The position numbers and the translations under genes were made by a program. Of a stretch of DNA of 46,891 nucleotides, positions 31,897 through 39,505 are shown one piece after another. A model generated the notes under the pieces. It was given only the letters and a program-made list of their open reading frames with translations, had not been told where the DNA came from and did not search any database. The DNA is from Luteimonas terricola. GTDB taxonomy: Bacteria > Pseudomonadota > Gammaproteobacteria > Xanthomonadales > Xanthomonadaceae. Position 1 is the stretch's first letter. The number at the start of each line of letters is the position of its first letter. The stretch lies in NCBI RefSeq assembly GCF_004352845.1, contig NZ_SJRX01000011.1:1-46891 (forward strand), written 5' to 3'.

Positions 31897-32688
31897 GTGA
31901 GCGTCGAGGCCTCGCTAGAGAAGCCAACCCAGACGGGCGCGCGCGATCGCTGGCCGGGCTGGATGCGGTCGCTCTTCGCACTTCATCCGGCGAAGAAGGC
32001 CTATGTCTTGGGGGGCACCCTGTTGCTGGTCTCCCTGGCGGGCGTCGCGCTTCCCGTCGACGATGCGCCATTCCGGAGCATCGGCTGGGTGGGCGGGCTG
32101 GTCTTGACGTTCGCGCTGGCCTGCGAGGCTTATCTCCTGATCGCCCGTGTCGCGGATGCTGCGTGGGCGAAGTGGCTGATGGTGCCCGTGCTGATAATGG
32201 GCGGAGCACTCGCTATCGGCGACTCGGCGCGCCTCGTGAACGTGGCGACGGGACAGGATCCGGAACTTTTCCCGAGAGCCACAACCTTCATGGCGCCTAT
32301 CGCGGCGCTACCGATCCTCGGGTTCGTAGCCATCGTGCTGCTCGCCTTCTCAGTGGTCGCATTCATGTTCACTTGGACTGCCCAGCTCGGCTCCAAGGAC
32401 CGCGCTCGAGAGCGACGAGCTTGGTTCTGGTTCGCGCGGTTCATCGCGTCCTTCGCGGCGATCTCTTTTGTATCGCCAGCAGTAGAAACCAAGTCCGGGT
32501 TCCACACCGGAGTCAGCGAGTGGGCCCCCCGACTGGTTGCGGGGCTCGATATGCATATCGACCCGCAATGCGGACCCGCACCGTCTGATCGAGTGAAGCG
32601 GTTGAATGACGATTTGGTGGTCCTTGCACAGAAGACGCCTGCGGGGCTCGTGTTTCGCCGGGTGGAATGCGCGCTCGCGCCCCAATAG
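31897..32688 (+). CDS. Multi-pass membrane protein of unknown function in the defense block
   Basis: I recognise no family. From the GTG at 31897 (GGAG 6 nt upstream) it is 263 residues; an ATG at 31789 would add 36. There are about five hydrophobic segments: AYVLGGTLLLVSLAGVALPV, SIGWVGGLVLTFALACEAYL, WLMVPVLIMGGALAIGDSA, TFMAPIAALPILGFVAIVLL (continuing AFSVVAFMFTW), and FWFARFIASFAAISFVSPAV. A C-terminal soluble part of about 60 residues contains two Cys (DPQCGPAPSDRV and RVECALAPQ) that could form a disulfide outside the cytoplasm. It follows the helicase by 143 bp. Membrane effectors are common in defense loci, but a link to the upstream pair is inference. Confidence 0.65.
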   Translation: MSVEASLEKPTQTGARDRWPGWMRSLFALHPAKKAYVLGGTLLLVSLAGVALPVDDAPFRSIGWVGGLVLTFALACEAYLLIARVADAAWAKWLMVPVLIMGGALAIGDSARLVNVATGQDPELFPRATTFMAPIAALPILGFVAIVLLAFSVVAFMFTWTAQLGSKDRARERRAWFWFARFIASFAAISFVSPAVETKSGFHTGVSEWAPRLVAGLDMHIDPQCGPAPSDRVKRLNDDLVVLAQKTPAGLVFRRVECALAPQ

Positions 32689-32914
32689 TTCGAGCCGTCG
32701 CGAGCGATGCGACAAGCGGGCGACATGCTCGTCTATGGCCACTTACTCTGCCCCACCCGATCCGCGCAATTTCAGTAGCGGGTCGCTCGACCACCGGATG
32801 CTGCGGGATCGTCGAACCGCAGAGCAGCGCCAGGCCGCGGAGAGGCGAGAGACCAAGGGCGATGGGACGGACGCGTGGCGGGCACCATGCGGTGCAGTGG
32901 TGGCTCGCATAATT
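32689..32914. other. Intergenic stretch without a recognised gene
   Basis: This is the DNA between the membrane protein stop and the promoter of the DUF4062 gene. I see short shadow frames only, with no family signal, terminator or repeat of note. Confidence 0.5.
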
Positions 32915-32939
32915 TCGACGCGTAGGCGTCGACTACAAT
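32915..32939 (+). promoter_or_regulatory. Putative promoter with operator-like inverted repeat before the DUF4062 gene
   Basis: A perfect inverted repeat TCGACGC-GTAG-GCGTCGA (32915-32932) is followed directly by TACAAT (32934-32939), a 5-of-6 match to a sigma-70 -10 element. The repeat fills the spacer region, where a repressor or activator would sit. A GGAGG ribosome-binding site lies just before the ATG at 32959. No good -35 hexamer is seen, consistent with an activated or regulated promoter. Confidence 0.5.
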
Positions 32940-32958
32940 CGGGACACAGGAGGGCGCG

Positions 32959-34083
32959 ATGAAGGTATTCGTCAGTTCCTTGATAACGGGAATGGAGGCC
33001 GAGCGGGCAGCCGCACGCCATGCGATTCACGTGATGCGCAGCGAGGCGGTCATGGCTGAGGAGTTCGGCGCGCGCGCGTCATCACCCCAGGTGGCGTGCC
33101 TGCAAGGGCTGCGCGATGCCGATGCAGTCGTCCTGATCCTTGGCGACCGCTACGGCGCGAAGCAAGAGAGCGGCGTGTCGGCAACGCATGAGGAATTCCT
33201 GGAAGCGCGCGGAAGGAAGCCGATCCTCACCTTCGTGCGGACGCAAGATCCGGAGCCTGATCAGACGGCCTTTATCAGAGAGATCGGGGAGTGGGCCGGT
33301 GGCGGGCTCTATCAGACCTTCACCACCCCTGAGAATCTAGGCGATCATGTGATCCGTGCGCTGCGCGATCTTGAACTTGCGCGCGCCGGGACCCCGCTCG
33401 ATCCGGCGGCGCTCGTGCGGCGCGCGGTAGACATCATGCCGGAGCAGACCCGCGACCAGAGCGAGATGCAGCTCCACCTCACGCTGGCGCCTGGCCCCCA
33501 GGCAGCCCTCCTTCGGCCGGCACAGATTGAAGCGCACCAGCTTGCTGATGACTTGGCGCAGCGTGCTTACTTCGGTCAGCCCCCGATCTTGGATCGTCGG
33601 ATCGGCATCGACCATCGCCTGGACGACCAGGCGCTCGTGCTCTTTCAGGGCGACCGCTACCACCACAAGGCGGAAATCCGCCTCTGGGGCACGGGGTGCG
33701 CGCGCCTTGTCCTTCCGATTGGTCGCAGCACGGACATGGGTTTCGCGGCGCTCATCGAAGAAGAAGTTGCTGAGCGCATCGAGGCAGGACTCGCTTTCTT
33801 CGCCTGGCTCCTTGCGCGCATAGACCCTACTGAGCGGCAATCGCACGTCGCACTGGCCGCGCGCATCGCTGGACGCGACGCGATGGCGTGGCGGACGAGA
33901 GCAGAGCAGGACGTGAGTCCCCGGAGCGGCAGCATCACGGTTTGGGGCAGGGAAGGGGAGCGCGAAGCGCCGGTGCAGCTCACACCAGCCTACATGGCGC
34001 GCCAAGCACTTGCGATGGACGCGCGCACCGTGGCGGAGGACCTCTTGGTGCTTCTGCGTCGCCGCTGGAAAGATGACCCGTAG
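32959..34083 (+). CDS. DUF4062-domain protein
   Basis: This is a 374-residue protein. Residues 1-95 match the DUF4062 pattern: MKVFVSSLITGMEAERAAAR, VMAEEFGARASSPQVACLQG, DADAVVLILGDRYGAKQESG, then SATHEEFLEARGRKPILTF. DUF4062 is a small alpha/beta domain resembling TIR/SEFIR-like nucleotide-binding folds, and is often attached to STAND NTPases or other signalling modules. Here it has instead an unrecognised C-terminal region of about 220 residues rich in Arg/Ala/Leu with no Walker motifs. The downstream gene starts 18 bp after its stop, with an AAGGAG site between, so they form a pair. Function unknown; a sensor or effector in a defense system is a hypothesis. Confidence 0.8.
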   Translation: MKVFVSSLITGMEAERAAARHAIHVMRSEAVMAEEFGARASSPQVACLQGLRDADAVVLILGDRYGAKQESGVSATHEEFLEARGRKPILTFVRTQDPEPDQTAFIREIGEWAGGGLYQTFTTPENLGDHVIRALRDLELARAGTPLDPAALVRRAVDIMPEQTRDQSEMQLHLTLAPGPQAALLRPAQIEAHQLADDLAQRAYFGQPPILDRRIGIDHRLDDQALVLFQGDRYHHKAEIRLWGTGCARLVLPIGRSTDMGFAALIEEEVAERIEAGLAFFAWLLARIDPTERQSHVALAARIAGRDAMAWRTRAEQDVSPRSGSITVWGREGEREAPVQLTPAYMARQALAMDARTVAEDLLVLLRRRWKDDP

Positions 34084-34101
34084 ACCGAAGGAGTAGGCGT
34101 G

Positions 34102-34608
34102 ATGCAGCTTCCCGCGCAAGCGTTTGTGGAGGTCCGTCCAAGTGCATTGCCGCCAGGGCGACTTGTCAGGGTGCGGGGGTGCTGGTCGCTGCTGGTCGAT
34201 TTGCAGCTGAGGCACGGCCAGCAGAGCCGTCTGATCCTGCAGGGTCCACATCAGGGGCACTTGGTTGCAGTTGGCCCCGGTGTCCCCGAGTGCACCACGA
34301 TCGCGGCGGAGTTCGGTTGGTTCCCGTCGCTCGACTGGAACGCACTGGCTACGGATCAGACGCCCTATTCTGGAGCGCTGGTGCTGACGAGCGATGGGCC
34401 TGTCCTCATCGGTAGCGATCCTGACGATGGCGATCAGTACGCGTTCCGCATGGATGGAACTCACGTTGAAAAGTATTACGCCAGCCCGGCACACACTCGA
34501 TTCGAGAGGTGGTCGGTCGAACTCTCGCTGGACGAGCGGCCGTTCGAGAGCCTTGGCCTGCTTCTCGCTGTAGATCTTGGGACGCTGAAAGGCACCGCTG
34601 GGGCGTAG
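34102..34608 (+). CDS. Unrecognised 168-residue protein paired with the DUF4062 gene
   Basis: I recognise no family. The sequence has no signal peptide or transmembrane segment. It is rich in beta-strand-like stretches (RLVRVRGCWSLLVDLQLR, SRLILQGPHQGHLVAVGPG, GALVLTSDGPVLIGSDP), with an acidic turn DPDDGDQYAFRMDG and a C-terminal LGLLLAVDLGTLKG. GTG 34099 and ATG 34102 are adjacent; the ATG has better spacing (8 nt) from AAGGAG. Close spacing implies co-expression with the DUF4062 protein, so it may be a partner, inhibitor or substrate-binding subunit. Confidence 0.65.
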   Translation: MQLPAQAFVEVRPSALPPGRLVRVRGCWSLLVDLQLRHGQQSRLILQGPHQGHLVAVGPGVPECTTIAAEFGWFPSLDWNALATDQTPYSGALVLTSDGPVLIGSDPDDGDQYAFRMDGTHVEKYYASPAHTRFERWSVELSLDERPFESLGLLLAVDLGTLKGTAGA

Positions 34609-34763
34609 GTGTTCGCTAACCCGGATCCGTCCGGATCGTGGGCACGCGAATTGCACTCAAGCGTTGACGGCTCCGCGCGGGCGGGGTCTTTTCCGGCGGG
34701 AAAAATGTGTCAAGGACAACTTTCGCTGCACAATGCGCATTCCCCGCACGAACAGAAGGTGCC

Positions 34764-34982
34764 ATGGACGTTGAATCCCTCCTCCGCACCGCCCTCCGCG
34801 AAGCGGGTTACGGGCCCGATGCCGTCGGCTCGGCGCTGCCGCGGATCATGCGCATCCTCCAGGCGGAGGACGTGCGCATCGAAGCCGGCCGGATCCTGTC
34901 CCGCAAGGAGCGCGAGTTCGTACGCGTGCAACTCGAGCTGGGCGTGGACGTGTCGGAGATCGTGGCCGGCCTCAAGCGCTGA
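34764..34982 (+). CDS. Small conserved-looking protein (72 residues), unknown function
   Basis: It begins MDVESLLRTALREAGYGPDA and ends VELGVDVSEIVAGLKR-like (QLELGVDVSEIVAGLKR). It looks entirely helical, is charged (RIMRILQAEDVRIEAGRILS) and lacks cysteines or membrane segments. An AAGGTG sequence lies 5 nt before the ATG. I cannot assign a family. It sits at the end of the accessory block, in DNA of normal high GC. Confidence 0.55.
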   Translation: MDVESLLRTALREAGYGPDAVGSALPRIMRILQAEDVRIEAGRILSRKEREFVRVQLELGVDVSEIVAGLKR

Positions 34983-35006
34983 AGCCGTCCACCGCAACTG
35001 CCGCGT

Positions 35007-35585
35007 TCAGGCGCGGCGGCGGATCGGCTCGGCGAAGCCGACAGCTCCAGCCACCGCAGCTACCGGCGTCTGCTTCACCTCAAGCCGGTCTTCCAGCTCG
35101 CTCGGAGCTTCAAGGAACGCCTGCAGCGAGTCGTCCATCGCCTCCATCCACCGCGTGTGATGCCGCGGCGCCAGCGTGCCGGTGATCGTGGAGCGGTAGC
35201 TCTTGTCGCGGTAGTCGAGGATGCCGGCCTGCTTGTCGCGCTGCCACTCCTTGAGCATCTCGGCCACCTTCTCGATCGCGAACTCAGGATAGTCGGTGCG
35301 ATCGACCAGGTCGCGCACGTAGGCCGCCCGGAAATCGATGTCGTCGTTGGCGCCGGCGCAGGCGTTCTCGCGCGCGAACCAGGCCTCGCTGTCGGCGCGC
35401 ATGGCGTCGGTGCCAGGCAGCGCGGTGCGGCCCAGGATCACGTCGCGCGCCACCCACGCCTGGGCGTCGAACATGTTGAACGTGTAGTACTGGTCCTGCA
35501 TGCCCAGGTAGACCAGCTTCGGGTTGTCGATCCAGAACACGCCTTGGTACAGCTCCCGCGGGTACAGGCGGTTGGCGGTGCGCAT
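35007..35585 (-). pseudogene. C-terminal remnant of a flavin-containing monooxygenase
   Basis: The 192 readable residues correspond only to the C-terminal third of a flavin-dependent monooxygenase of the trimethylamine-monooxygenase type. They begin RTANRLYPRELYQGVFWIDN and include KLVYLGMQDQYYTFNMFDAQ, WVARDVILGR, DFRAAYVRDLVDRTDYPEF, YRSTITGTLAPRHHTRWMEA and MDDSLQAFLE. The FAD- and NADPH-binding GxGxxG domains are missing, and a VIT-domain gene on the other strand begins about 160 bp upstream. The reading frame is still open, which suggests a fairly recent 5' deletion. An ATG at 35585 exists, but a functional protein is unlikely. Confidence 0.75.
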
Positions 35586-35742
35586 CTGCGGGTGACGTCG
35601 TGGCGGGCCCCGCGTCAGCCTGCGGCGGCGGCGACGTTGGCGCCGCCGGTTTGCGCGGGCCCCGCCTGCTCCGGCTATTGTTGCGGGTGCCACCCCGGGG
35701 GGCGCGGTCAACCGACTGCGCGGGGAGGGCGAGGGGAACTCT

Positions 35743-38601
35743 ATGCGGCACTTCGCGCTGTCCGTGGCCCTGCTTTCTGGCCTCTGCATGTCGTGGGCAT
35801 CGCCTGCGCAGGAGCCAGACCGTCGCATCGCGCCCATGGTCATGCAGGCCAAGCATGCCGAGGTGCCGGTCCGGCTCGCGTCGGCGGCCATCGTGGTCGA
35901 TGCCGCAGCGGGCATGGCGCAGACGACCATCGACATGACCTTCCACAATCCCAACGCGCGGGTGCTGGAGGGTCGGCTCGAGTTCCCGCTGCAGCCGGGC
36001 CAGAGCGTGGTCGGGTTCGCCTTGGACATCGATGGGCGGATGCGCGATGCCGTGCCGGTCGAAAAGGAGCGCGCCCGACAGGTGTTCGAATCCATCGAGC
36101 GCCGCCAGGTCGACCCGGGCCTGCTGGAGCAGACGCAGGGCGAGTTCTTCCGGGTGCGGGTCTATCCGCTTCCGCCGCGTGGGGAGCGCCGCGTGCGGGT
36201 CATCGTGTCCGAAGCCCTCCGACGCGACACCGCGGGGTGGTCGACAACCGTGCCGCTGCAGTTCGCGCGCGAACTGCCGGAGGTGCAGGTCACCGTGCGT
36301 TCCGCCGAAGCGCCGGTCGTCACCGGCACCGTGCGCCAGGTGCGTGTCGCGAGCAGTACCGGCGAGCACCGCATCGCGGTCGGGCGCGGAAACACGCGTC
36401 CCGGACAGGGCATCACGCTGCAGTTCCCGGGCGCGGCCGCACCGCGCTTCCACAGCCAGCGGCATGGCGACGGCACGTACTTCGTGGCCGAGGTCCCCGC
36501 CGGTGGCGCCGCGGTGGAACGCCGGCTGCCCGGCTCGGTCGGCCTGCTCTGGGATGCCTCGATGTCCGGGGCGCGGCGCGCGCACGATCTCGAGTTCGCG
36601 CTGCTCGATGCCTACTTCCGCAAGGCGGGCACGGTCGACGTGCAGCTGGTCCGGCTGCGCGATGTCGCGGATCCGGTCGAGCGCTTCCAGGTCCGCAACG
36701 GCGACTGGTCGGCATTGCGTCGTGCGCTGGAAGGCACGGTGTACGACGGCGCGACGCGTCCCGATGGCTGGCGATCTGATCCGGGCGTCGGCGAGTACCT
36801 GCTGTTCGGCGACGGCCTGTTCAACTACGGCGCGTCCGGATTCCCCAGCCTCGGCCCTGCGCAGCGCCTGTTCGCCGTGCATGCGGGCGGCGGCGGCGAC
36901 AGCGCGCGCCTGCAGGCATTGGCCGAGGCCAGCGGTGGCGCCTTCATCGGCATCCGCGACAGCGCCGGGCTGGCGGCGGCCGAACGCGAACTCCTTCATG
37001 ACGCGCCGCGATTGACGACCCTGGAGGGCCGCGGCGTGACCGACCTGGTCGCCGCGTCCATCCACGCGCGCGACGGGGTGTTCCGGGTCGCAGGGCGCTT
37101 GGCCGAGGCCCAGTCCTCGCTGCGACTGCAGGTCACCGACGCCGCGGGCAACCACCGGTCGGTCGACGTTCCGCTCGATACCCTCGTCGAGGGCCATCTC
37201 GCGGCGCGCGTCTGGGCGAGCTACCGGCTCGCCGCGCTCCAGTCCGACCCGCGCCGACACAGTGCCGCCATGGCCGGACTCGGCAAGGACTTCGGCATGG
37301 TGACGCCGCAGACCTCGCTGCTGGTGCTCGACGACGTGGAGGACTACGTCCGCTACGACATCCAGCCTCCCGCGGAACTGCGCGAGGCGTTCGCGCGGCT
37401 GCAGGGCGAGCGGGAACGCACGCATTCGGCGGGACGGCAGCAGCGGCTCGACGCCATCGCCGAGGCCTGGAATGCACGCGTGGAGTGGTGGGAAGCCCCG
37501 TTCCCGAAGGACGGCCGGGGTCCGTCCAGCGCGTCGGCTGAGTCTGAAGAGCCGCCCGTGGTGTTCGACGACCCCTCGCCGGTCGACACGCCCGCGCCGT
37601 CGCCGGCCCCGCCCGCATCGGCCGCGCCGGCGTCCCTCGATCGGATCGAAGTCACGGGCTCGCGGGTCGAAGAGGGCGACGTGGCCGCGGCCGGCACATC
37701 CATCACGCTGGCGCCCTGGCGCTCCGACGCGCCCGCGGCGCGACGCTTGCGCCAGCTCCCCGCCGACCAGGTGTATCCGCACTACCTCGACGAGCGTGCG
37801 CGCAACGCGTCGGGGACGGCGTTCTACCTCGATGTCGCCGATGTCCTGTTCGAGAAGAAGCAGCCGGCGCTGGCGCTGCGCGTGCTGTCCAACCTGGCCG
37901 AGATGGACCTCGAGAACCGCCACGTGCTGCGCGTGCTCGGCTATCGCCTGATGCAGGCCGGGCACCCGCAGCTCGCCGTCGACGTGCTCGAGCGCGTGCA
38001 GGAGATGGGTGGCGAGGAGCCGCAGACGTACCGCGACCTCGGGCTTGCGTACGCGGCGGCCGGCCGACCGCAGGAGGCGATCGAGCGCCTGTACGAGGTC
38101 GTCGAGGGGGAGTGGGACCCGCGCTTCAGCGGAGTGTCGGAAATCGCGCTTGCGGAACTCAACGGCATCGTCGCCGCTTCCCGGTCGCCGCTCGACACGT
38201 CGTTCGTCGACCGCCGCCTGCTCCGCAATCTGCCGCTCGCACTCAGGACGGTGCTGAGCTGGGATAGCGACAACAGCGACATGGACCTGTGGGTGACCGA
38301 TCCCGATGGCGAGAGGGCGTACTACGGCAACCGCCTGACCTACCAGGGCGGGCGCATGTCGCAGGACCTCACAGGCGGATACGGGCCGAAGGAATTCGCC
38401 CTTCGCAAGGCCAGGCGGGGGACGTACAAGGTCGAGGCGAACTTCTTCGGTGACCGCCAGCAGCTCGTGACCGGCGCCACCACGCTGCAGCTGTGGCTGT
38501 CTACCAACTTCGGACAGGCGAACCAGCACGACCGCGCCGTGACGCTCCGGCTGACGGACGTGCGCGAGACCGTGCTGGTCGGGGAATTCGAAGTGGAATA
38601 A
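35743..38601 (+). CDS. VIT-domain / vWA-like / TPR / DUF2135 secreted protein
   Basis: This 952-residue exported protein has signal peptide MRHFALSVALLSGLCMSWAS. An N-terminal VIT domain (about 25-160) includes MTFHNPNARVLEGRLEFPLQ and EKERARQVFESIERRQVDPG. A vWA-like domain (about 260-420) has DASMS in the MIDAS position (DxSxS). A Pro/Ser-rich linker contains RIEVTGSRVEEGD (about 634), a sequence typical of TonB-dependent receptor N-termini. TPR-like repeats (about 705-790) follow, then a DUF2135 domain (WDSDNSDMDLWVTDPDGE, about 840-950). A periplasmic or surface adhesion/assembly role is likely but unproven. A GAGGGG site precedes the ATG, and a terminator follows the stop. Confidence 0.88.
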   Translation: MRHFALSVALLSGLCMSWASPAQEPDRRIAPMVMQAKHAEVPVRLASAAIVVDAAAGMAQTTIDMTFHNPNARVLEGRLEFPLQPGQSVVGFALDIDGRMRDAVPVEKERARQVFESIERRQVDPGLLEQTQGEFFRVRVYPLPPRGERRVRVIVSEALRRDTAGWSTTVPLQFARELPEVQVTVRSAEAPVVTGTVRQVRVASSTGEHRIAVGRGNTRPGQGITLQFPGAAAPRFHSQRHGDGTYFVAEVPAGGAAVERRLPGSVGLLWDASMSGARRAHDLEFALLDAYFRKAGTVDVQLVRLRDVADPVERFQVRNGDWSALRRALEGTVYDGATRPDGWRSDPGVGEYLLFGDGLFNYGASGFPSLGPAQRLFAVHAGGGGDSARLQALAEASGGAFIGIRDSAGLAAAERELLHDAPRLTTLEGRGVTDLVAASIHARDGVFRVAGRLAEAQSSLRLQVTDAAGNHRSVDVPLDTLVEGHLAARVWASYRLAALQSDPRRHSAAMAGLGKDFGMVTPQTSLLVLDDVEDYVRYDIQPPAELREAFARLQGERERTHSAGRQQRLDAIAEAWNARVEWWEAPFPKDGRGPSSASAESEEPPVVFDDPSPVDTPAPSPAPPASAAPASLDRIEVTGSRVEEGDVAAAGTSITLAPWRSDAPAARRLRQLPADQVYPHYLDERARNASGTAFYLDVADVLFEKKQPALALRVLSNLAEMDLENRHVLRVLGYRLMQAGHPQLAVDVLERVQEMGGEEPQTYRDLGLAYAAAGRPQEAIERLYEVVEGEWDPRFSGVSEIALAELNGIVAASRSPLDTSFVDRRLLRNLPLALRTVLSWDSDNSDMDLWVTDPDGERAYYGNRLTYQGGRMSQDLTGGYGPKEFALRKARRGTYKVEANFFGDRQQLVTGATTLQLWLSTNFGQANQHDRAVTLRLTDVRETVLVGEFEVE

Positions 38602-38621
38602 ATCTTCGGCCAGAGAAAGGA

Positions 38622-38645
38622 AGGCCCGCGATGCGGGCCTTTTTC
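38622..38645 (+). terminator. Rho-independent terminator after the VIT-domain gene
   Basis: AGGCCCGC (38622-38629), loop GAT, GCGGGCCT (38633-38640) and then TTTTTC. It is a perfect 8-bp GC-rich stem with a U tract, 20 bp after the stop codon. Confidence 0.93.
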
Positions 38646-38667
38646 GTGTCTGCGGACGCGGCCGGGC

Positions 38668-38817
38668 CTACTTCAGGCCATGGTGCTCCAGCAACGGCTC
38701 CAGGCTCGGCTCCTTCTTGGTGACTTGTCCACCAGCGCCTGCGGCATCGCCTCGCCAGCCTCTTGGTGCTTGGCGTACTTTGCGAACACCTTCGGATCCA
38801 GCGCCCACAACGCGTTG
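38668..38817 (-). pseudogene. Relic of an M3-family peptidyl-dipeptidase (Dcp-like)
   Basis: Reading leftward, ALWALDPKVFAKYAKH is followed by QEAGEAMPQALVDK, which matches the segment after the active site in Dcp/oligopeptidase A-type M3 peptidases. It then jumps, with a frame change near 38723-38730, to KEPSLEPLLEHHGLK and a stop, which is the characteristic C-terminus of the same family. The catalytic HEFGH part and everything upstream are missing. An internal deletion joined the two pieces. Confidence 0.65.
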
Positions 38818-38850
38818 ATTCGTTGAATTTATTCGCATTCGTCCCGGTGC

Positions 38851-38856
38851 TAAGGT
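38851..38856 (+). promoter_or_regulatory. -10-like TAAGGT element, 6 nt before the DUF1905/YdeI gene
   Basis: TAAGGT is followed by 6 nt and the ATG at 38863, the same spacing as at rlmI, rmuC and the antitoxin. There is no ribosome-binding site, which suggests a leaderless mRNA. Confidence 0.4.
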
Positions 38857-38862
38857 TTCGAC

Positions 38863-39417
38863 ATGGCCAAGCTCCCGCCCGCCACGGTTCGCTTCAAGGC
38901 AGTCCTCCACCGGCCCGCGCAGCCGAAGACCGCTACCTGGGCCTTCCTCATCCTTCCCGAAGCCGCGAGCGCCAAGCTGCCGACCCGCAGCCAGGTAACG
39001 GTGGAGGGCACCTTCGCCTCAGCGCCGTTCCAGGCCACCTTGGAGCCGGACGGCCAGGGCAGCCACTGGCTGAAAGTCGACAAGGCACTGCTCGAAGCCG
39101 CCGGGGTGCAGCCCGGCGACACGGTCACACTGCAGCTCGTTCCAGCGGCGCAGCAGCCCGAGCCGAAGGTGCCGCCCGACCTGCGTGACGCGTTGGCCGC
39201 CCACCCCGCCGCAAAGACCACCTGGGACGACATCACCCCCGTCGCCCGCCGCGACTGGATCCAATGGATGACCTCGGGCAAGAAGGCCGAGACGCGCGTG
39301 AAGCGCATCGCCACCGCCTGCGACCAACTGGCCTCAGGCAAGCGCCGGGCCTGCTGCTTCGACCGCTCCGGCATGTACAGCCGCGGCAACCTCGGGCCGC
39401 CCGAAGCGGCGGACTGA
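38863..39417 (+). CDS. DUF1905 / YdeI-OmdA-type protein
   Basis: This 184-residue protein has an N-terminal DUF1905 beta-barrel (VRFKAVLHRPAQPKTATWAF, VTVEGTFASAPFQATLEPDG, AAGVQPGDTVTLQL). The C-terminal OmdA/YdeI-like part contains LRDALAAHPAAKTTWDDITP, RRDWIQWMTSGKKAETRVKR and IATACDQLASGKRRACC. Relatives are annotated as bacteriocin-protection or OmpD-associated proteins, but the molecular role is unclear. Its last 34 bp are duplicated about 1 kb downstream, after the ArsR-SRPBCC operon. Confidence 0.85.
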   Translation: MAKLPPATVRFKAVLHRPAQPKTATWAFLILPEAASAKLPTRSQVTVEGTFASAPFQATLEPDGQGSHWLKVDKALLEAAGVQPGDTVTLQLVPAAQQPEPKVPPDLRDALAAHPAAKTTWDDITPVARRDWIQWMTSGKKAETRVKRIATACDQLASGKRRACCFDRSGMYSRGNLGPPEAAD

Positions 39418-39418
39418 C
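39385..39418 (+). repeat. 34-bp direct repeat, copy 1 (3' end of the YdeI-like gene)
   Basis: GGCAACCTCGGGCCGC, then CCGAAGCGGCGGACTGAC. Copy 2 at 40415-40448 differs at about three positions. The pair brackets the ArsR-SRPBCC operon. Confidence 0.85.
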
Positions 39419-39448
39419 CCGGTCAGGCCTCTTCGCCCCGCCCGATAT

Positions 39449-39505
39449 TCAACCACTGGGTTGACAATCCGGCCGGGATGGAAGAATCTCAACCACATGG
39501 TTGAG
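39449..39505 (+). promoter_or_regulatory. ArsR operon promoter with two palindromic operators
   Basis: Operator 1 is TCAACCACTGGGTTGA (39449-39464); operator 2 is TCAACCACATGGTTGA (39489-39504), extended by one more pair on each side. Their centres are 40 bp apart, close to four helical turns. A TTGACA -35 hexamer (39461-39466) overlaps operator 1, and operator 2 contains the arsR start codon. Binding of the ArsR-type repressor to both would block the promoter and initiation: autoregulation. Confidence 0.8.

Noticed and set aside
35284..38529. A minus-strand frame of over 1000 codons opposite the VIT-domain gene
   Set aside because: Shadow frame. The plus strand has a signal peptide, recognisable domains, a ribosome-binding site and a terminator.
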